In this document: one piece after another, positions 9,758 through 18,026 of the stretch
Position numbering within the stretch: position 1 is the first letter of the stretch
How the letters are laid out: every line of letters begins with the position of its first letter
Position numbers and translations under genes: made by a program
Assembly (NCBI GenBank): GCA_964568805.1
Contig: CAZMRW010000018.1
Location: 1-54,726, forward strand
Length of the DNA: 54,726 nucleotides
Direction: 5' to 3'
DNA from: CAZMRW01 sp964568805
Lineage (GTDB): Bacteria > Pseudomonadota > Gammaproteobacteria > Methylococcales > Methylomonadaceae
The notes under the pieces: model-generated
What the model saw: only the letters and a program-made list of their open reading frames with translations
Database searches by the model: none
Told to the model about the DNA's origin: nothing

Positions 9758-10108
9758 TTAAAAATCACTTATGCCGGCTTTGATATGTCCTTCTGCTTCT
9801 TCAGCCGCCTCTCTGGCAGCTTTTAGATGTCCAGCGCCATTTATTTTGGCTTGCTCTATAGCTAATTGCAGTGATATGGCTGCGGCATCCATATGTGCTT
9901 TGGATTCACCTTTCGCCACTTCAGCGGCTTTTTTTGCATGGATCAAAGCCTCATCCGCATGCTGGATGAAAACGGACGCGTGCCCGGCTTTACCATATTC
10001 AATCGCCATTTGGGTATGTTTCAACGCGGTATCCGCATGCTCTTCCGCGAACACTGCGGAACTTGCCAACACCAATAATGCTGCGCCGATCAAGATCATT
10101 TTTTTCAT
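9758..10108 (-). CDS. smbP: SmbP-like small metal-binding periplasmic protein
   Basis: A 116-residue protein with signal peptide MKKMILIGAALLVLASSAVFA. The mature part is a helical bundle built of His/Ala/Lys/Glu-rich repeats of about seven residues, for example HADTALKHTQ, HASVFIQHADEALIHAKKA and KAHMDAAA. This is the composition and size of SmbP of Nitrosomonas europaea, a periplasmic protein that binds several metal ions including copper. The ATG at 10108 is fixed by a strong AGGAGG at 10113-10118; a start further upstream would lie across that site. A copper or metal buffering role is inferred from the family. Confidence 0.85.
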   Translation of the reverse strand: MKKMILIGAALLVLASSAVFAEEHADTALKHTQMAIEYGKAGHASVFIQHADEALIHAKKAAEVAKGESKAHMDAAAISLQLAIEQAKINGAGHLKAAREAAEEAEGHIKAGISDF

Positions 10109-10218
10109 GTTGCCTCCTCGTATAATTTTCAATTGAAGAACAGTCTGGCGATTAATAAAATCATATAGCCATAAACATTTGAAATTAAATATATTTGGTA
10201 GTTCCAGGAATAATTGGG

Positions 10219-10239
10219 AATAATCGGGGTCCGATTATT
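10219..10239. promoter_or_regulatory. Perfect 9-bp inverted repeat upstream of ornithine cyclodeaminase
   Basis: AATAATCGG and CCGATTATT are separated by 3 nt, between the diverging smbP and ornithine cyclodeaminase genes. It could be an operator or a stem in the 5' leader of the latter, whose start codon has no clear ribosome-binding site. Confidence 0.4.
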
Positions 10240-10357
10240 TTGAAAGGATCCAATAAGTCAATTTTGCCCTGATCCAGAATATTTTCTGAGGCTGAGCGGG
10301 GAGTTGAAATTTTATGCATGGGATAGATAAGTGTGTAATGACTCGATGTGCTGAATC

Positions 10358-11365
10358 ATGAAGATTCTTACCGTTATTGATATCCGGAAACTGATACAGG
10401 TTATTGGTCTGGAAAATTTTTTTGTGGGTATTATTACGGCGTTAGAAGAAGATTTCGGCCGTTGGAACGAATTTATGTTATCGCCACGCCATGTAACGCA
10501 TTATCCTCACGGCGTCATTGAGTTGATGCCCTGTGCAGATCAACAGTTTTATACGTTTAAATATGTCAACGGCCATCCGGGCAATCCGCTTAAAGGCAAG
10601 CTTACCGTTGTCGCTTTAGGCCTCATATGCGATGCCGGCAACGGTTACCCGCTAATGCTCAGTGAAATGACCTTGTTAACCGCATTCAGAACAGCGGCGG
10701 CAGGTGTTCTGGCGGCAAAATATCTCGCCCGTGAAGATGCAAAATCATTAGCCATTATTGGAACAGGGGCGCAATCAGAGTTTCAGGTATTGGCATTCGC
10801 CGGTTTTTTTCAACTGAATGAAATCCGATTTTTTGATACCGATCCGCAGGCCATGGCCAAATTCTCACAAAACTTGTCAGGACAAAAATTTACGTTAATT
10901 CCTTGCCGCAGTATCATCGAAGCTGTGCGCCATGCCGATATTGTGATTACGGCGACAGCGGCGAAAAGACGGCAGTCCTTGTTTGAATATGGGGATATTG
11001 CATCAGGCGCGCATATCCATGCGATGGGCGGCGACTGTCCGGGAAAAACCGAACTGTCCGCTGACTTCCTGAATCACGTCAAGCTGGTGGTCGAATATAA
11101 ACCGCAAAGTCTTGTCGAAGGGGAAGTACAGCAATGTGAAGCCAATTTTATCTATGCTGAATTATGGGAGCTGGTTTGCAAGATTAAACCAGGAAGACAG
11201 AATGATCGCGAGATGACGCTCTTTGATTCGGTGGGTTTTGCCTTGGAGGATTATTCCATACTCCGGGTAGTCTATGAACTGGCAAAAGAATATCGCCTGG
11301 GAAGCGAGTCGGCTTTAATACCCGAACTCACCGATCCCAAAAATTTATTTGGTCTATTAACTTAA
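10358..11365 (+). CDS. Ornithine cyclodeaminase
   Basis: NAD-dependent conversion of L-ornithine to L-proline and ammonia. The 335-residue protein belongs to the ornithine cyclodeaminase/mu-crystallin family and has the bacterial length. The Rossmann motif IGTGAQ is at residues 134-139. MGGDCPGKTEL carries the expected catalytic Asp at D226; GGDCPGKTE is typical of true ornithine cyclodeaminases rather than alanine dehydrogenase or lysine relatives. It faces an arginase gene with only 18 nt between the stops. Together the two would convert arginine to proline plus urea and ammonia. No good Shine-Dalgarno sequence precedes the ATG, but the N-terminus aligns with the family. Confidence 0.92.
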   Translation: MKILTVIDIRKLIQVIGLENFFVGIITALEEDFGRWNEFMLSPRHVTHYPHGVIELMPCADQQFYTFKYVNGHPGNPLKGKLTVVALGLICDAGNGYPLMLSEMTLLTAFRTAAAGVLAAKYLAREDAKSLAIIGTGAQSEFQVLAFAGFFQLNEIRFFDTDPQAMAKFSQNLSGQKFTLIPCRSIIEAVRHADIVITATAAKRRQSLFEYGDIASGAHIHAMGGDCPGKTELSADFLNHVKLVVEYKPQSLVEGEVQQCEANFIYAELWELVCKIKPGRQNDREMTLFDSVGFALEDYSILRVVYELAKEYRLGSESALIPELTDPKNLFGLLT

Positions 11366-11383
11366 AAACCTTCAAGTTCGATT

Positions 11384-12259
11384 TCATAAGTTCATTGGGG
11401 GTTCACCATAGAATGCCTCGATAATGTCTTTCATGATGTGCAGGGTCTTATTTTGGGAGTCTTTTTCCGGATTGAATTCGCTTATTTCCAGACCGCATAT
11501 TTTCGGATGCCGATTAATCAATAAAAGCGCTTCAATCAGCTCACGGGCTTTAATGCCGCCTTGAGCAGGCGTTTCCACGCCTGGCGCATCTTCAGGATCT
11601 ATAAAATCCAAATCAATGCTGATGCCAATCGCCTGGCAAGATAAACTGAGCTGGTCGATGGCTTTTATTAACAACTGGGCAAACCCATTGATCTGGCCAG
11701 CAAAAACAATTTCTACTGCTGCCTGCTTTAAAAGATCATATTCTTCAATCTCATAATTCCGGACACCTATTAGAATGAAGTTTTCCGGCTTGATAAAGTC
11801 TGAACCGGGATACATCGCCGCCAGTTTTTTATCCGCTCTTCCAAGCAAAGCAGACACCGGCATGCCATGGATATTACCGGATGGAGACGTATCAAAGGTA
11901 TGCGCATCCATGTGGGCATCCAGCCAGATCAGACCGAATTTGCCGGGCTGCCGTAATCCATTTAATACGCCGCCCCAGGTTCCCAGTGCGCAGGAATGAT
12001 CACCGCCAATGACCAGAAAAGGCTGGTTTTCTTCCGCCCAGTATTGAGTAAACCGGCTTATCGATTGATTAAGCTTGGCTAATTTTTCCTCCTTTGATCC
12101 GTGATTTTCAGGAAAAAGCATATGCCACTGGAGCTGAAGGCGTTTTTGTTGGGGGTATTGTCGAGCGAATTCATCGCGCAACATTTCTGCCGCATAGCCG
12201 CATAAACGCATTGGCCCGCCGAGACACGATACGACACCTAAAGTTTGTATTTTAGCCAT
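11384..12259 (-). CDS. rocF: Arginase
   Basis: Hydrolyses arginine to ornithine and urea. The 291-residue ureohydrolase has all manganese-binding motifs: GGDHS (residues 85-89, H88), DAHMDAH (114-120, D114, H116, D118) and SIDLDFIDPEDAPG with D216 and D218. The DFIDPEDAPG and ETPAQGGI forms favour arginase over agmatinase or formiminoglutamase. It is convergent with ornithine cyclodeaminase. The start at 12259 has no clear ribosome-binding site. A TTCTGAT/ATCAGAA inverted repeat at 12284-12300 sits 24 nt upstream and might be an operator; it does not resemble an ArgR box. Confidence 0.9.
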   Translation of the reverse strand: MAKIQTLGVVSCLGGPMRLCGYAAEMLRDEFARQYPQQKRLQLQWHMLFPENHGSKEEKLAKLNQSISRFTQYWAEENQPFLVIGGDHSCALGTWGGVLNGLRQPGKFGLIWLDAHMDAHTFDTSPSGNIHGMPVSALLGRADKKLAAMYPGSDFIKPENFILIGVRNYEIEEYDLLKQAAVEIVFAGQINGFAQLLIKAIDQLSLSCQAIGISIDLDFIDPEDAPGVETPAQGGIKARELIEALLLINRHPKICGLEISEFNPEKDSQNKTLHIMKDIIEAFYGEPPMNL

Positions 12260-12680
12260 AATGCGGAGTGTAAGTTCAGAGGTTTCTGATAAGATCAGAA
12301 AAAATGCGTGTAGTTTCCGTTATTACTCTCTATGAAGACAGCAATAGCATCCGAAAGGGGCAGTGCACAGTTAATCTGGCCGTCATCCGGATATTGCCCT
12401 GAATCTGAAATCCCGCAAAGTCTGCGTCTAGGTCAAACGGCTGAAGACCGGTTGGGACAATGACTTTTTGCGACGGGCGATCCGTTGAATTTAAGCGCGA
12501 TTGTCAGGCACTGATCCTTTGCTTGGCCAGGCTCCAATTCTCACAAAATGTTACATAGTCGACGGAATTCTTGTGAACTGATAAAGTCTTATGATCAGCT
12601 TTTATCTAAATGAAATAGTTGAGACTCGTAGGCGTGAAAGTCTCTTCAACTGATTATTCGTTGCATTGCAGGAGTTTGAT
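12260..12680. other. Intergenic region with gene remnant
   Basis: No intact gene. It contains the inverted repeat at 12284-12300 and the probable ATPase remnant listed separately. The final 20 bases hold the ribosome-binding site of the next gene (CAGGAG at 12669-12674). Confidence 0.5.
12332..12452 (+). pseudogene. Possible decayed MinD/ParA-like P-loop ATPase remnant
   Basis: The ATG at 12332 opens MKTAIASERG, close to the MKxAIASGKGG start of MinD/Mrp-type ATPases. After a frame change the next bases read TVNLAVI. After a second change and an internal stop, ALNLKSRKVCV follows. This is the order expected of a P-loop ATPase N-terminus with the Walker lysine region lost. No further recognisable parts follow. 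This is a reading by eye, with low to moderate certainty. Confidence 0.3.
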
Positions 12681-13148
12681 ATGTGGACCAAATTGATTGA
12701 TATTGTCGAAACAAGATGGAACGAGAGCCAGATTCCTAAACATGGTTTAGCGAAAGCTATCAATACTCTTTATGGATCTATGCACAACTGCCATATAGCT
12801 TTTCAATGTTTTGAGAATAACCAGAGTGAGCAGAATTTTGCTAATTTTGCCTTCGCTATCGATGGAATGATTTCAACGCTCAAGAACTTACACCCTACAT
12901 TGAAAATCTTTGACCCGGAACTGGCTGATCGATTGAACAATTATGCTATGGGCTCAGACCGGATCACCGCCCTAAGTAATCCACGGGGTCTTGTAAAGTC
13001 TCAAATCAGATTTCTTAGGGAACTCGTTCGTGAAGAATCCAGCATTATTGGACTTCCAGAAGAAGATTTCACGGCATTTAGAGGTGCCAAAGATCAGTTG
13101 AGCAAATTCATTAGCTCAAATCTCACGATGTCTGAAATTTTTGAGTAG
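12681..13148 (+). CDS. Hypothetical protein, all-helical
   Basis: A 155-residue soluble protein I do not recognise. There is no signal peptide or membrane segment. It is predicted from pattern to be mainly helical, with a Trp-rich start (MWTKLIDIVETRW) and an acidic C-terminus ending MSEIFE. The ATG at 12681 is set by CAGGAG 6 nt upstream; a TTG at 12666 would extend it by five residues but precedes that site. It stands alone, between the arginase promoter region and a long non-coding stretch. No function is proposed. Confidence 0.7.
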   Translation: MWTKLIDIVETRWNESQIPKHGLAKAINTLYGSMHNCHIAFQCFENNQSEQNFANFAFAIDGMISTLKNLHPTLKIFDPELADRLNNYAMGSDRITALSNPRGLVKSQIRFLRELVREESSIIGLPEEDFTAFRGAKDQLSKFISSNLTMSEIFE

Positions 13149-13853
13149 CCATAAGTGATCTTGCCCCGATCAAGCGGAAACTCGTTTCCACGCCCTGAGT
13201 TTGTCCGTCAAGTTTTTTCAACCGGTTTCACTCGTAGTCCGCCAAGCAGGTAATGACGGTCAGATGCAGGTGCGAATTCATTCGCACAGCACGGATAAAT
13301 CCGCACCTACACTATTGCGCTTCCCGTCAAAATTGCATTGGCGAACTACTATCCATCTTTAGTAAAGTAGACTCATTATAGGGCATGCCTGTCTGCCAGC
13401 GTACTTCCAGAAATCGAGGGCTTCTGTTTCGTCGGTTGATTGAGCAGGCAGCATCTACTGGTCCGGTCACTGAAACTGATCTTACAAGTGGAGATGCATG
13501 GCGGTAATTACTACGATAAATTACCCGGAATTCATTTGCTACCAGCCAACAACCGTAGTCATGGCCGAACCACGGGCGGTACACTTGGAATCAGGCATGA
13601 AGGCCAGGGTCGGCTACTGGCTGCCGCGAATAGCGGTAGTCGGCCTAAACTATCAGCCGCAACACATTTCCCTTTTAAAAATGAATCTGACATACCCGTA
13701 AGCTGTCATTCAGATTGCGGCGAATCTGATTAAGAAATGGGAAGCTCAATTGATTATGAAAATGAACCGATCAAAAAACCATTTTTTTCTTTGATATGCC
13801 ATTATATTAACCATTTACCCAAGAATTCTTACGTCTAGCCTATTACGTCATCC
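13149..13853. other. 700-bp gap without a supported gene
   Basis: It contains the nested palindromic repeat at 13268-13308 and several short overlapping frames. The best is a 67-codon plus-strand frame at 13498-13701 with GGAG 4 nt before its ATG, but its product is unrecognised. None is strong enough to call. Composition becomes more GC-rich after 13854. Confidence 0.5.
13268..13308. repeat. Nested palindromic (REP-like) element
   Basis: Two hairpins lie head to tail. The first is GTGCGAAT/ATTCGCAC with a 2-nt spacer at 13270-13287. The second is CGGAT/ATCCG with a 2-nt spacer at 13292-13303. They are enclosed by AGGTGC and GCACCT outer arms. The layout is typical of intergenic REP-type elements. 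Only one copy is in this window. Confidence 0.55.
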
Positions 13854-14834
13854 ATGAATACCCTGACCATATCCGCAATCAAGGCCACTGAAAATTCCAT
13901 CCCCATCATCTTCGTGCGCGATGTTAACAAGACGTATGCCAGTGGTTTCCAGGCGCTCAAAGACATAAACCTGGACATAAAACGCGGGGAGATATTCGCC
14001 TTGCTCGGACCCAATGGCGCGGGCAAGACGACACTGATCAGCATCATCTGCGGCATTGTCGGTGCCACTTCCGGAACCATCATCGCCGACGGTCACGACA
14101 CCGTGCGAGATTACCGCGCGGCGCGGGCAACCATCGGCCTGGTGCCGCAGGAATTGCACACGGACTCGTTTGAGTCGGTCTGGGCCACGGTCAAATTCAG
14201 CCGGGGGCTGTTCGGCAAGGCGCCCAACGCAGCCTACCTGGAAAAAGTGCTGCGCGATCTGTCCCTGTGGGACAAGCGCAACGCGAAAATCATGACGCTA
14301 TCCGGGGGCATGAAACGCCGCGTGCTGATTGCCAAGGCCCTCGCGCATGAGCCAACGATATTGTTCCTTGATGAGCCGAGTGCCGGCGTGGATGTGGAAT
14401 TACGACACGACATGTGGCGCATGGTGCGCGAGCTTCGTGCGCAGGGTACCACCATCATACTGACCACCCATTACATCGAGGAAGCCGAAGACATGGCTGA
14501 TCGCATCGGCGTCATCACAAAAGGTGAACTGATCGTTGTTGAAGATAAAAATGTATTGATGCGCAAGCTCGGCAAAAAGCAGCTCACGCTGACTTTACGT
14601 CAGCCCATGGCCCGTATTCCGGCCGGATTAGGCGCCTGGTCGTTGGAGCTCGCCGACGACGGGCACGCCCTGGTGTATAGTTTCGACACCCAGGAAGATG
14701 AAACCGGTATTGCCGAGCTATTGCGCACGCTAGGTGATTACAGCATCGAATTCAAAGACTTGCGCTCCAGCGAGAGTTCACTGGAGGACATTTTCGTCAG
14801 TCTGGTACATCAACCCAAAGAGGCACTGAAATGA
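13854..14834 (+). CDS. ABC transporter ATP-binding protein (YadG type)
   Basis: The 326-residue ATPase of an ABC-2 type exporter. Walker A GPNGAGKTT is at residues 52-60, the signature LSGGMKRR at 149-156, Walker B ILFLDE at 169-174 with catalytic E174, and the switch His at H206 in TTHYIEEAE. The C-terminal extension of about 100 residues is usual in the YadG/NodI/CcmA-like class. It overlaps the downstream permease gene by 4 nt (ATGA), so the two are translationally coupled. The substrate is unknown. No clear ribosome-binding site precedes the ATG. Base composition is richer in G and C than the genes upstream. Confidence 0.9.
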   Translation: MNTLTISAIKATENSIPIIFVRDVNKTYASGFQALKDINLDIKRGEIFALLGPNGAGKTTLISIICGIVGATSGTIIADGHDTVRDYRAARATIGLVPQELHTDSFESVWATVKFSRGLFGKAPNAAYLEKVLRDLSLWDKRNAKIMTLSGGMKRRVLIAKALAHEPTILFLDEPSAGVDVELRHDMWRMVRELRAQGTTIILTTHYIEEAEDMADRIGVITKGELIVVEDKNVLMRKLGKKQLTLTLRQPMARIPAGLGAWSLELADDGHALVYSFDTQEDETGIAELLRTLGDYSIEFKDLRSSESSLEDIFVSLVHQPKEALK

Positions 14835-15592
14835 ACGTCTATGGCATCTGCGCCATTTATCACTTTGAAATGGCACGCACCTTTCGTACGCTATGGGAAA
14901 GTATCGCCGCACCGGTGCTGACAACCTCGCTTTACTTCATCGTATTTGGCAAAGCCATCGGTTCGCGTATGGGCGACATTGACAGCGTCAGTTACGGCGC
15001 CTTCATCATCCCGGGGCTGGTCATGCTGAATCTACTGAACGAAAGCATATCCAATGCTTCTTTCGGCATTTACATGCCCAAGTGGGCGGGAACCATTTAT
15101 GAGCTGCTATCAGCACCGGTTTCGTGGGTCGAAGTGCTGATTGGTTATGTGGGCGCAGCGGCGACCAAGTCCGTGGTCCTGGGTCTGCTCATTCTGGGCA
15201 CCGCCCGCATTTTCGTGCCCTACGAGATCGCCCATCCGTTGTGGATGATCTCCTTTCTCTTGCTCACGGCGGTTACCTTCAGTCTATTCGGCTTCATTAT
15301 CGGCTTGTGGGCCGATAATTTTCAGAAACTGCAGGTAGTTCCGATGTTGATCGTCACCCCGCTCACATTTTTGGGCGGCGCATTCTATTCGATTACCATG
15401 TTGCCCCCATTGTGGCAAAAGATCACCCTGTTCAATCCGGTGGTGTATTTGATCAGCGGCTTTCGCTGGAGCTTCTACGGTATTGCAGATGTGCATATCG
15501 CCATGAGTATTGGCATGACGTTTGGCTTTCTCATCGTGTGCCTGATTTTTGTATGGTGGGTGTTTAAGACCGGGTACAAGATCAGAAATTGA
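14831..15592 (+). CDS. ABC-2 type permease (YadH type)
   Basis: A 253-residue inner-membrane protein with about six hydrophobic segments and the ABC-2 family motif region, e.g. SYGAFIIPGLVMLNLL, YELLSAPVSWVE, TPLTFLGGAFYSITMLPP and FNPVVYLISGFRWSFYG. The length matches E. coli YadH (256). The start overlaps the stop of the ATPase gene by 4 nt. The pair forms a complete minimal exporter (two ATPases plus two permeases). The transported compound cannot be inferred from the sequence. Confidence 0.9.
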   Translation: MNVYGICAIYHFEMARTFRTLWESIAAPVLTTSLYFIVFGKAIGSRMGDIDSVSYGAFIIPGLVMLNLLNESISNASFGIYMPKWAGTIYELLSAPVSWVEVLIGYVGAAATKSVVLGLLILGTARIFVPYEIAHPLWMISFLLLTAVTFSLFGFIIGLWADNFQKLQVVPMLIVTPLTFLGGAFYSITMLPPLWQKITLFNPVVYLISGFRWSFYGIADVHIAMSIGMTFGFLIVCLIFVWWVFKTGYKIRN

Positions 15593-15713
15593 GGCGGCGA
15601 TCATTTTTTTATCCTTATGGAACAATCCAGTCACTTACAGGCATAATTGACTGATTGGAGCCTAATTGAACCAGATAAGCGCCCTTTGAGGCAAATCGTT
15701 GTTCCCCGCTGTG

Positions 15714-15818
15714 TCAGGTGTTTTGTCGCTTTAAATATCGCATCCAGTCATCGATAGTATCGACGCCCCATTGTTGTTCTAGCTCATGAAAATCACCGTC
15801 GGGGAATAGATATGTCAT
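15714..15818 (-). CDS. Possible very small ORF or gene remnant (34 aa)
   Basis: A 34-codon frame starting ATG with AGG just upstream. The product begins MTYLFPDGDFHELEQQW and continues VDTIDDWMRYLKRQNT. The composition looks protein-like (acidic, Trp/Tyr, sensible codons), unlike a random frame. It may be a small protein or the 3' end of a lost gene. It sits between the convergent yadH-like and VTT-reductase genes. Confidence 0.25.
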   Translation of the reverse strand: MTYLFPDGDFHELEQQWGVDTIDDWMRYLKRQNT

Positions 15819-15875
15819 GACCTGTTATACAGTGTCCGGAATGCTGTCGGCAGCGATATCATTGCATGCCTCATT

Positions 15876-18026
15876 TTAATGCTTACGCCGCCAAGTATGA
15901 TAGCGGCCTACCCATTGCAGTAATGCCTGCGGCGCATGGGCCCGTTTCCAGACACCGGCCGCATATTTGTTGGCTTCGGCGAGAGTCGGATAGATATGAA
16001 TTGTTCCCAGAATCTTGTTCAAACCAATGCCGTGTTTCATCGCCAGCACAAACTCGGCCAACAAATCGCCGGCATGTTCACCGACGATCGTTACACCCAG
16101 AATCTTGTCCCTGCCGGGCTTGGTCAATACTTTAACGAACCCGTGCGCTTCGCTATCGGCAATGGCTCGATCGAGATCGTCGATACCGTAGGTAGACACT
16201 TCATAGGCAACGCCTTGTTGTTTTGCCTCCTGTTCATTCAGACCCACTCTTGCCACTTCAGGATCGATAAAGGTCGACCAAGGAATCACCGAATAATCGG
16301 TGCGGAACTTTTTGAACTGTCCGAACAAGGCATTCACCGCCGCATACCAGGCCTGATGCGCGGCGGTATGAGTGAACTGATAAGGTCCCGCCACGTCGCC
16401 GACGGCAAAAATGTTCGGGTAATTGGTTTGCTGGAAGGCATTGGTATCCAGAGTCTTACGCGGCGACAAAGCGATACCCAGTTCCTCGATGCCATAACCT
16501 TGCACATTGGCGGAACGGCCGATTGCGACCAGCACTTTGTCGAACGGAATTTTGATCTCTTGCCCTTGATGGTCGGCGAGCAAAATTTTCTCACCATTCT
16601 CAATCAAGAATTCCTTGGCGGTATGGTCGACCCGAACGTCGATCCCTTCTTGATGGAAACGGGCCATCACCGCGGCTGAAACTTCCGGGTCTTCACGCAG
16701 CATGAGACGCGGTGCCATTTCCACCTGAGTCACCTGACTGCCCAGGCGGGCGAAACTCTGAGCCAGCTCGCAACCGATCGGCCCACCGCCCAGAACTATC
16801 AGGCGCTTGGGCCGATCGCGCAGAGCCCATACGGTATCCGAGGTCAAATAATCAATCTGGTCGATGCCGGGAATCGGCGGCACGAAAGGCCGGGCGCCGG
16901 CGGCGATGACGATCGAGCGCGTCGTGAGCTTCCTGACGCCGTCGGCGGTGGCCATTTCGACTTCCCAGGGCGACACGATCTTGGCCGTCCCTTGGACGAC
17001 CTCGACTCCAAGTTCGGTATAACGCTCGATCGAATCATGCGGTTCGACGGTCTTAATGACTTGCTGCACCCGTTCCATCACCTCGGCGAAATCGAAATCG
17101 ACCTCGGCCCTGTCGATGCCGAACTCTCTAGAGCGCTTCACGTGCGACAAGAACTTGGCTGAGCGAATCAGTGCCTTGGACGGCACACAGCCGGTATTCA
17201 GACAGTCGCCGCCCATTTTGTGTTTTTCGATCAGGGTAACTTTGGCATTGACTGCAGCGGCGATATAGGCGGTCACCAAACCGCCGGAGCCGGCGCCGAT
17301 CACCACCAGGTTGTTGTCGAAGCGTTTGGGCCTCTGCCAGCGGGCATAGACTTTTCGTTGTTGAATGAAATCAAGCATATTTTTTGTCAGTAACGGAAAG
17401 AAACCCAGCAAAACAAACGAGCCCAGCAGAGCCGGCGATAAAATCCCGGACAAGGAATCGATTTTGGCCAATTGCGTACCGGCGTTAACGTACACGACGG
17501 TGCCGGCCAGCATGCCGAGCTGGCTTACCCAGTAAAAGGTGCGGATTTTCATCGGTGTCAAGCCCATCGCCAAATTGATCATGAAAAACGGAAACAGCGG
17601 GACCAGTCTCAGGGTAAACAGATAATACGCGCCGTCACGTTCCAGACCCGCTTCCAGGGCTTGCAAACGCTGACCGAAATGCGCTCTGACCCAATCGCGC
17701 AGTAAAAACCGGGCCGCCAGAAAAGCCAGCGTTGCGCCAATGGTCGAGGCAAACGAGACGATGATCGTGCTCCAGAACAAGCCGAAAATGCCGCCGCCGG
17801 CCAGGGTCAATACCGCAGCGCCCGGCAACGACAAACTGGTGACCGCGATGTACAACACGGCATACAGCGCGACAGCCGACGCCGGATGTGTCTGGCGATA
17901 ATGCTCGATGGCGGACTGTTGGGCTTTCAGGCTTTCCAGAGTGAGATAATGTTGCAGATCAAACGCAAAAAACACGGCAACCAGCGCGGCAATCAGCACG
18001 AGCAAAACGATTCTGGATGTTTTCAT
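15876..18026 (-). CDS. VTT membrane domain fused to FAD-dependent disulfide reductase
   Basis: A 716-residue two-part protein. Residues 1-220 hold about five hydrophobic segments and a VTT/DedA-like (TVP38/TMEM64) domain, with SLSLPGAAVLTLAGGGIFG near 65-82 and RLVPLFPFFMINLAMGLT near 140-157. Residues 238-700 form a pyridine nucleotide-disulfide oxidoreductase. This half has FAD motif GAGSGG (244-249), redox pair C275 and C280 in GGDCLNTGCVPSK, an NADPH-type GGGPIGCELA motif, FAVGDVAGP, and a dimer-interface HIYPTLAE. It resembles mercuric reductase but lacks the N-terminal heavy-metal domain and the C-terminal Cys pair of MerA, so mercury reduction is unlikely. The substrate is unknown; membrane-tethered quinone, thiol or metal reduction are options. 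Confidence 0.88.
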   Translation of the reverse strand: MKTSRIVLLVLIAALVAVFFAFDLQHYLTLESLKAQQSAIEHYRQTHPASAVALYAVLYIAVTSLSLPGAAVLTLAGGGIFGLFWSTIIVSFASTIGATLAFLAARFLLRDWVRAHFGQRLQALEAGLERDGAYYLFTLRLVPLFPFFMINLAMGLTPMKIRTFYWVSQLGMLAGTVVYVNAGTQLAKIDSLSGILSPALLGSFVLLGFFPLLTKNMLDFIQQRKVYARWQRPKRFDNNLVVIGAGSGGLVTAYIAAAVNAKVTLIEKHKMGGDCLNTGCVPSKALIRSAKFLSHVKRSREFGIDRAEVDFDFAEVMERVQQVIKTVEPHDSIERYTELGVEVVQGTAKIVSPWEVEMATADGVRKLTTRSIVIAAGARPFVPPIPGIDQIDYLTSDTVWALRDRPKRLIVLGGGPIGCELAQSFARLGSQVTQVEMAPRLMLREDPEVSAAVMARFHQEGIDVRVDHTAKEFLIENGEKILLADHQGQEIKIPFDKVLVAIGRSANVQGYGIEELGIALSPRKTLDTNAFQQTNYPNIFAVGDVAGPYQFTHTAAHQAWYAAVNALFGQFKKFRTDYSVIPWSTFIDPEVARVGLNEQEAKQQGVAYEVSTYGIDDLDRAIADSEAHGFVKVLTKPGRDKILGVTIVGEHAGDLLAEFVLAMKHGIGLNKILGTIHIYPTLAEANKYAAGVWKRAHAPQALLQWVGRYHTWRRKH

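Noticed and set aside
13327..13733. Overlapping short frames on both strands in the 13.1-13.8 kb gap
   Set aside because: Mutually exclusive, without recognisable products; only one has a marginal ribosome-binding site.
15936..16679. 247-codon plus-strand frame opposite the VTT-reductase gene
   Set aside because: Antisense to conserved oxidoreductase motifs, with no recognisable domain and no ribosome-binding site.
15876..18026. Mercuric reductase assignment
   Set aside because: The protein lacks the heavy-metal-associated N-terminal domain and the C-terminal Cys pair, and no mer genes are adjacent.
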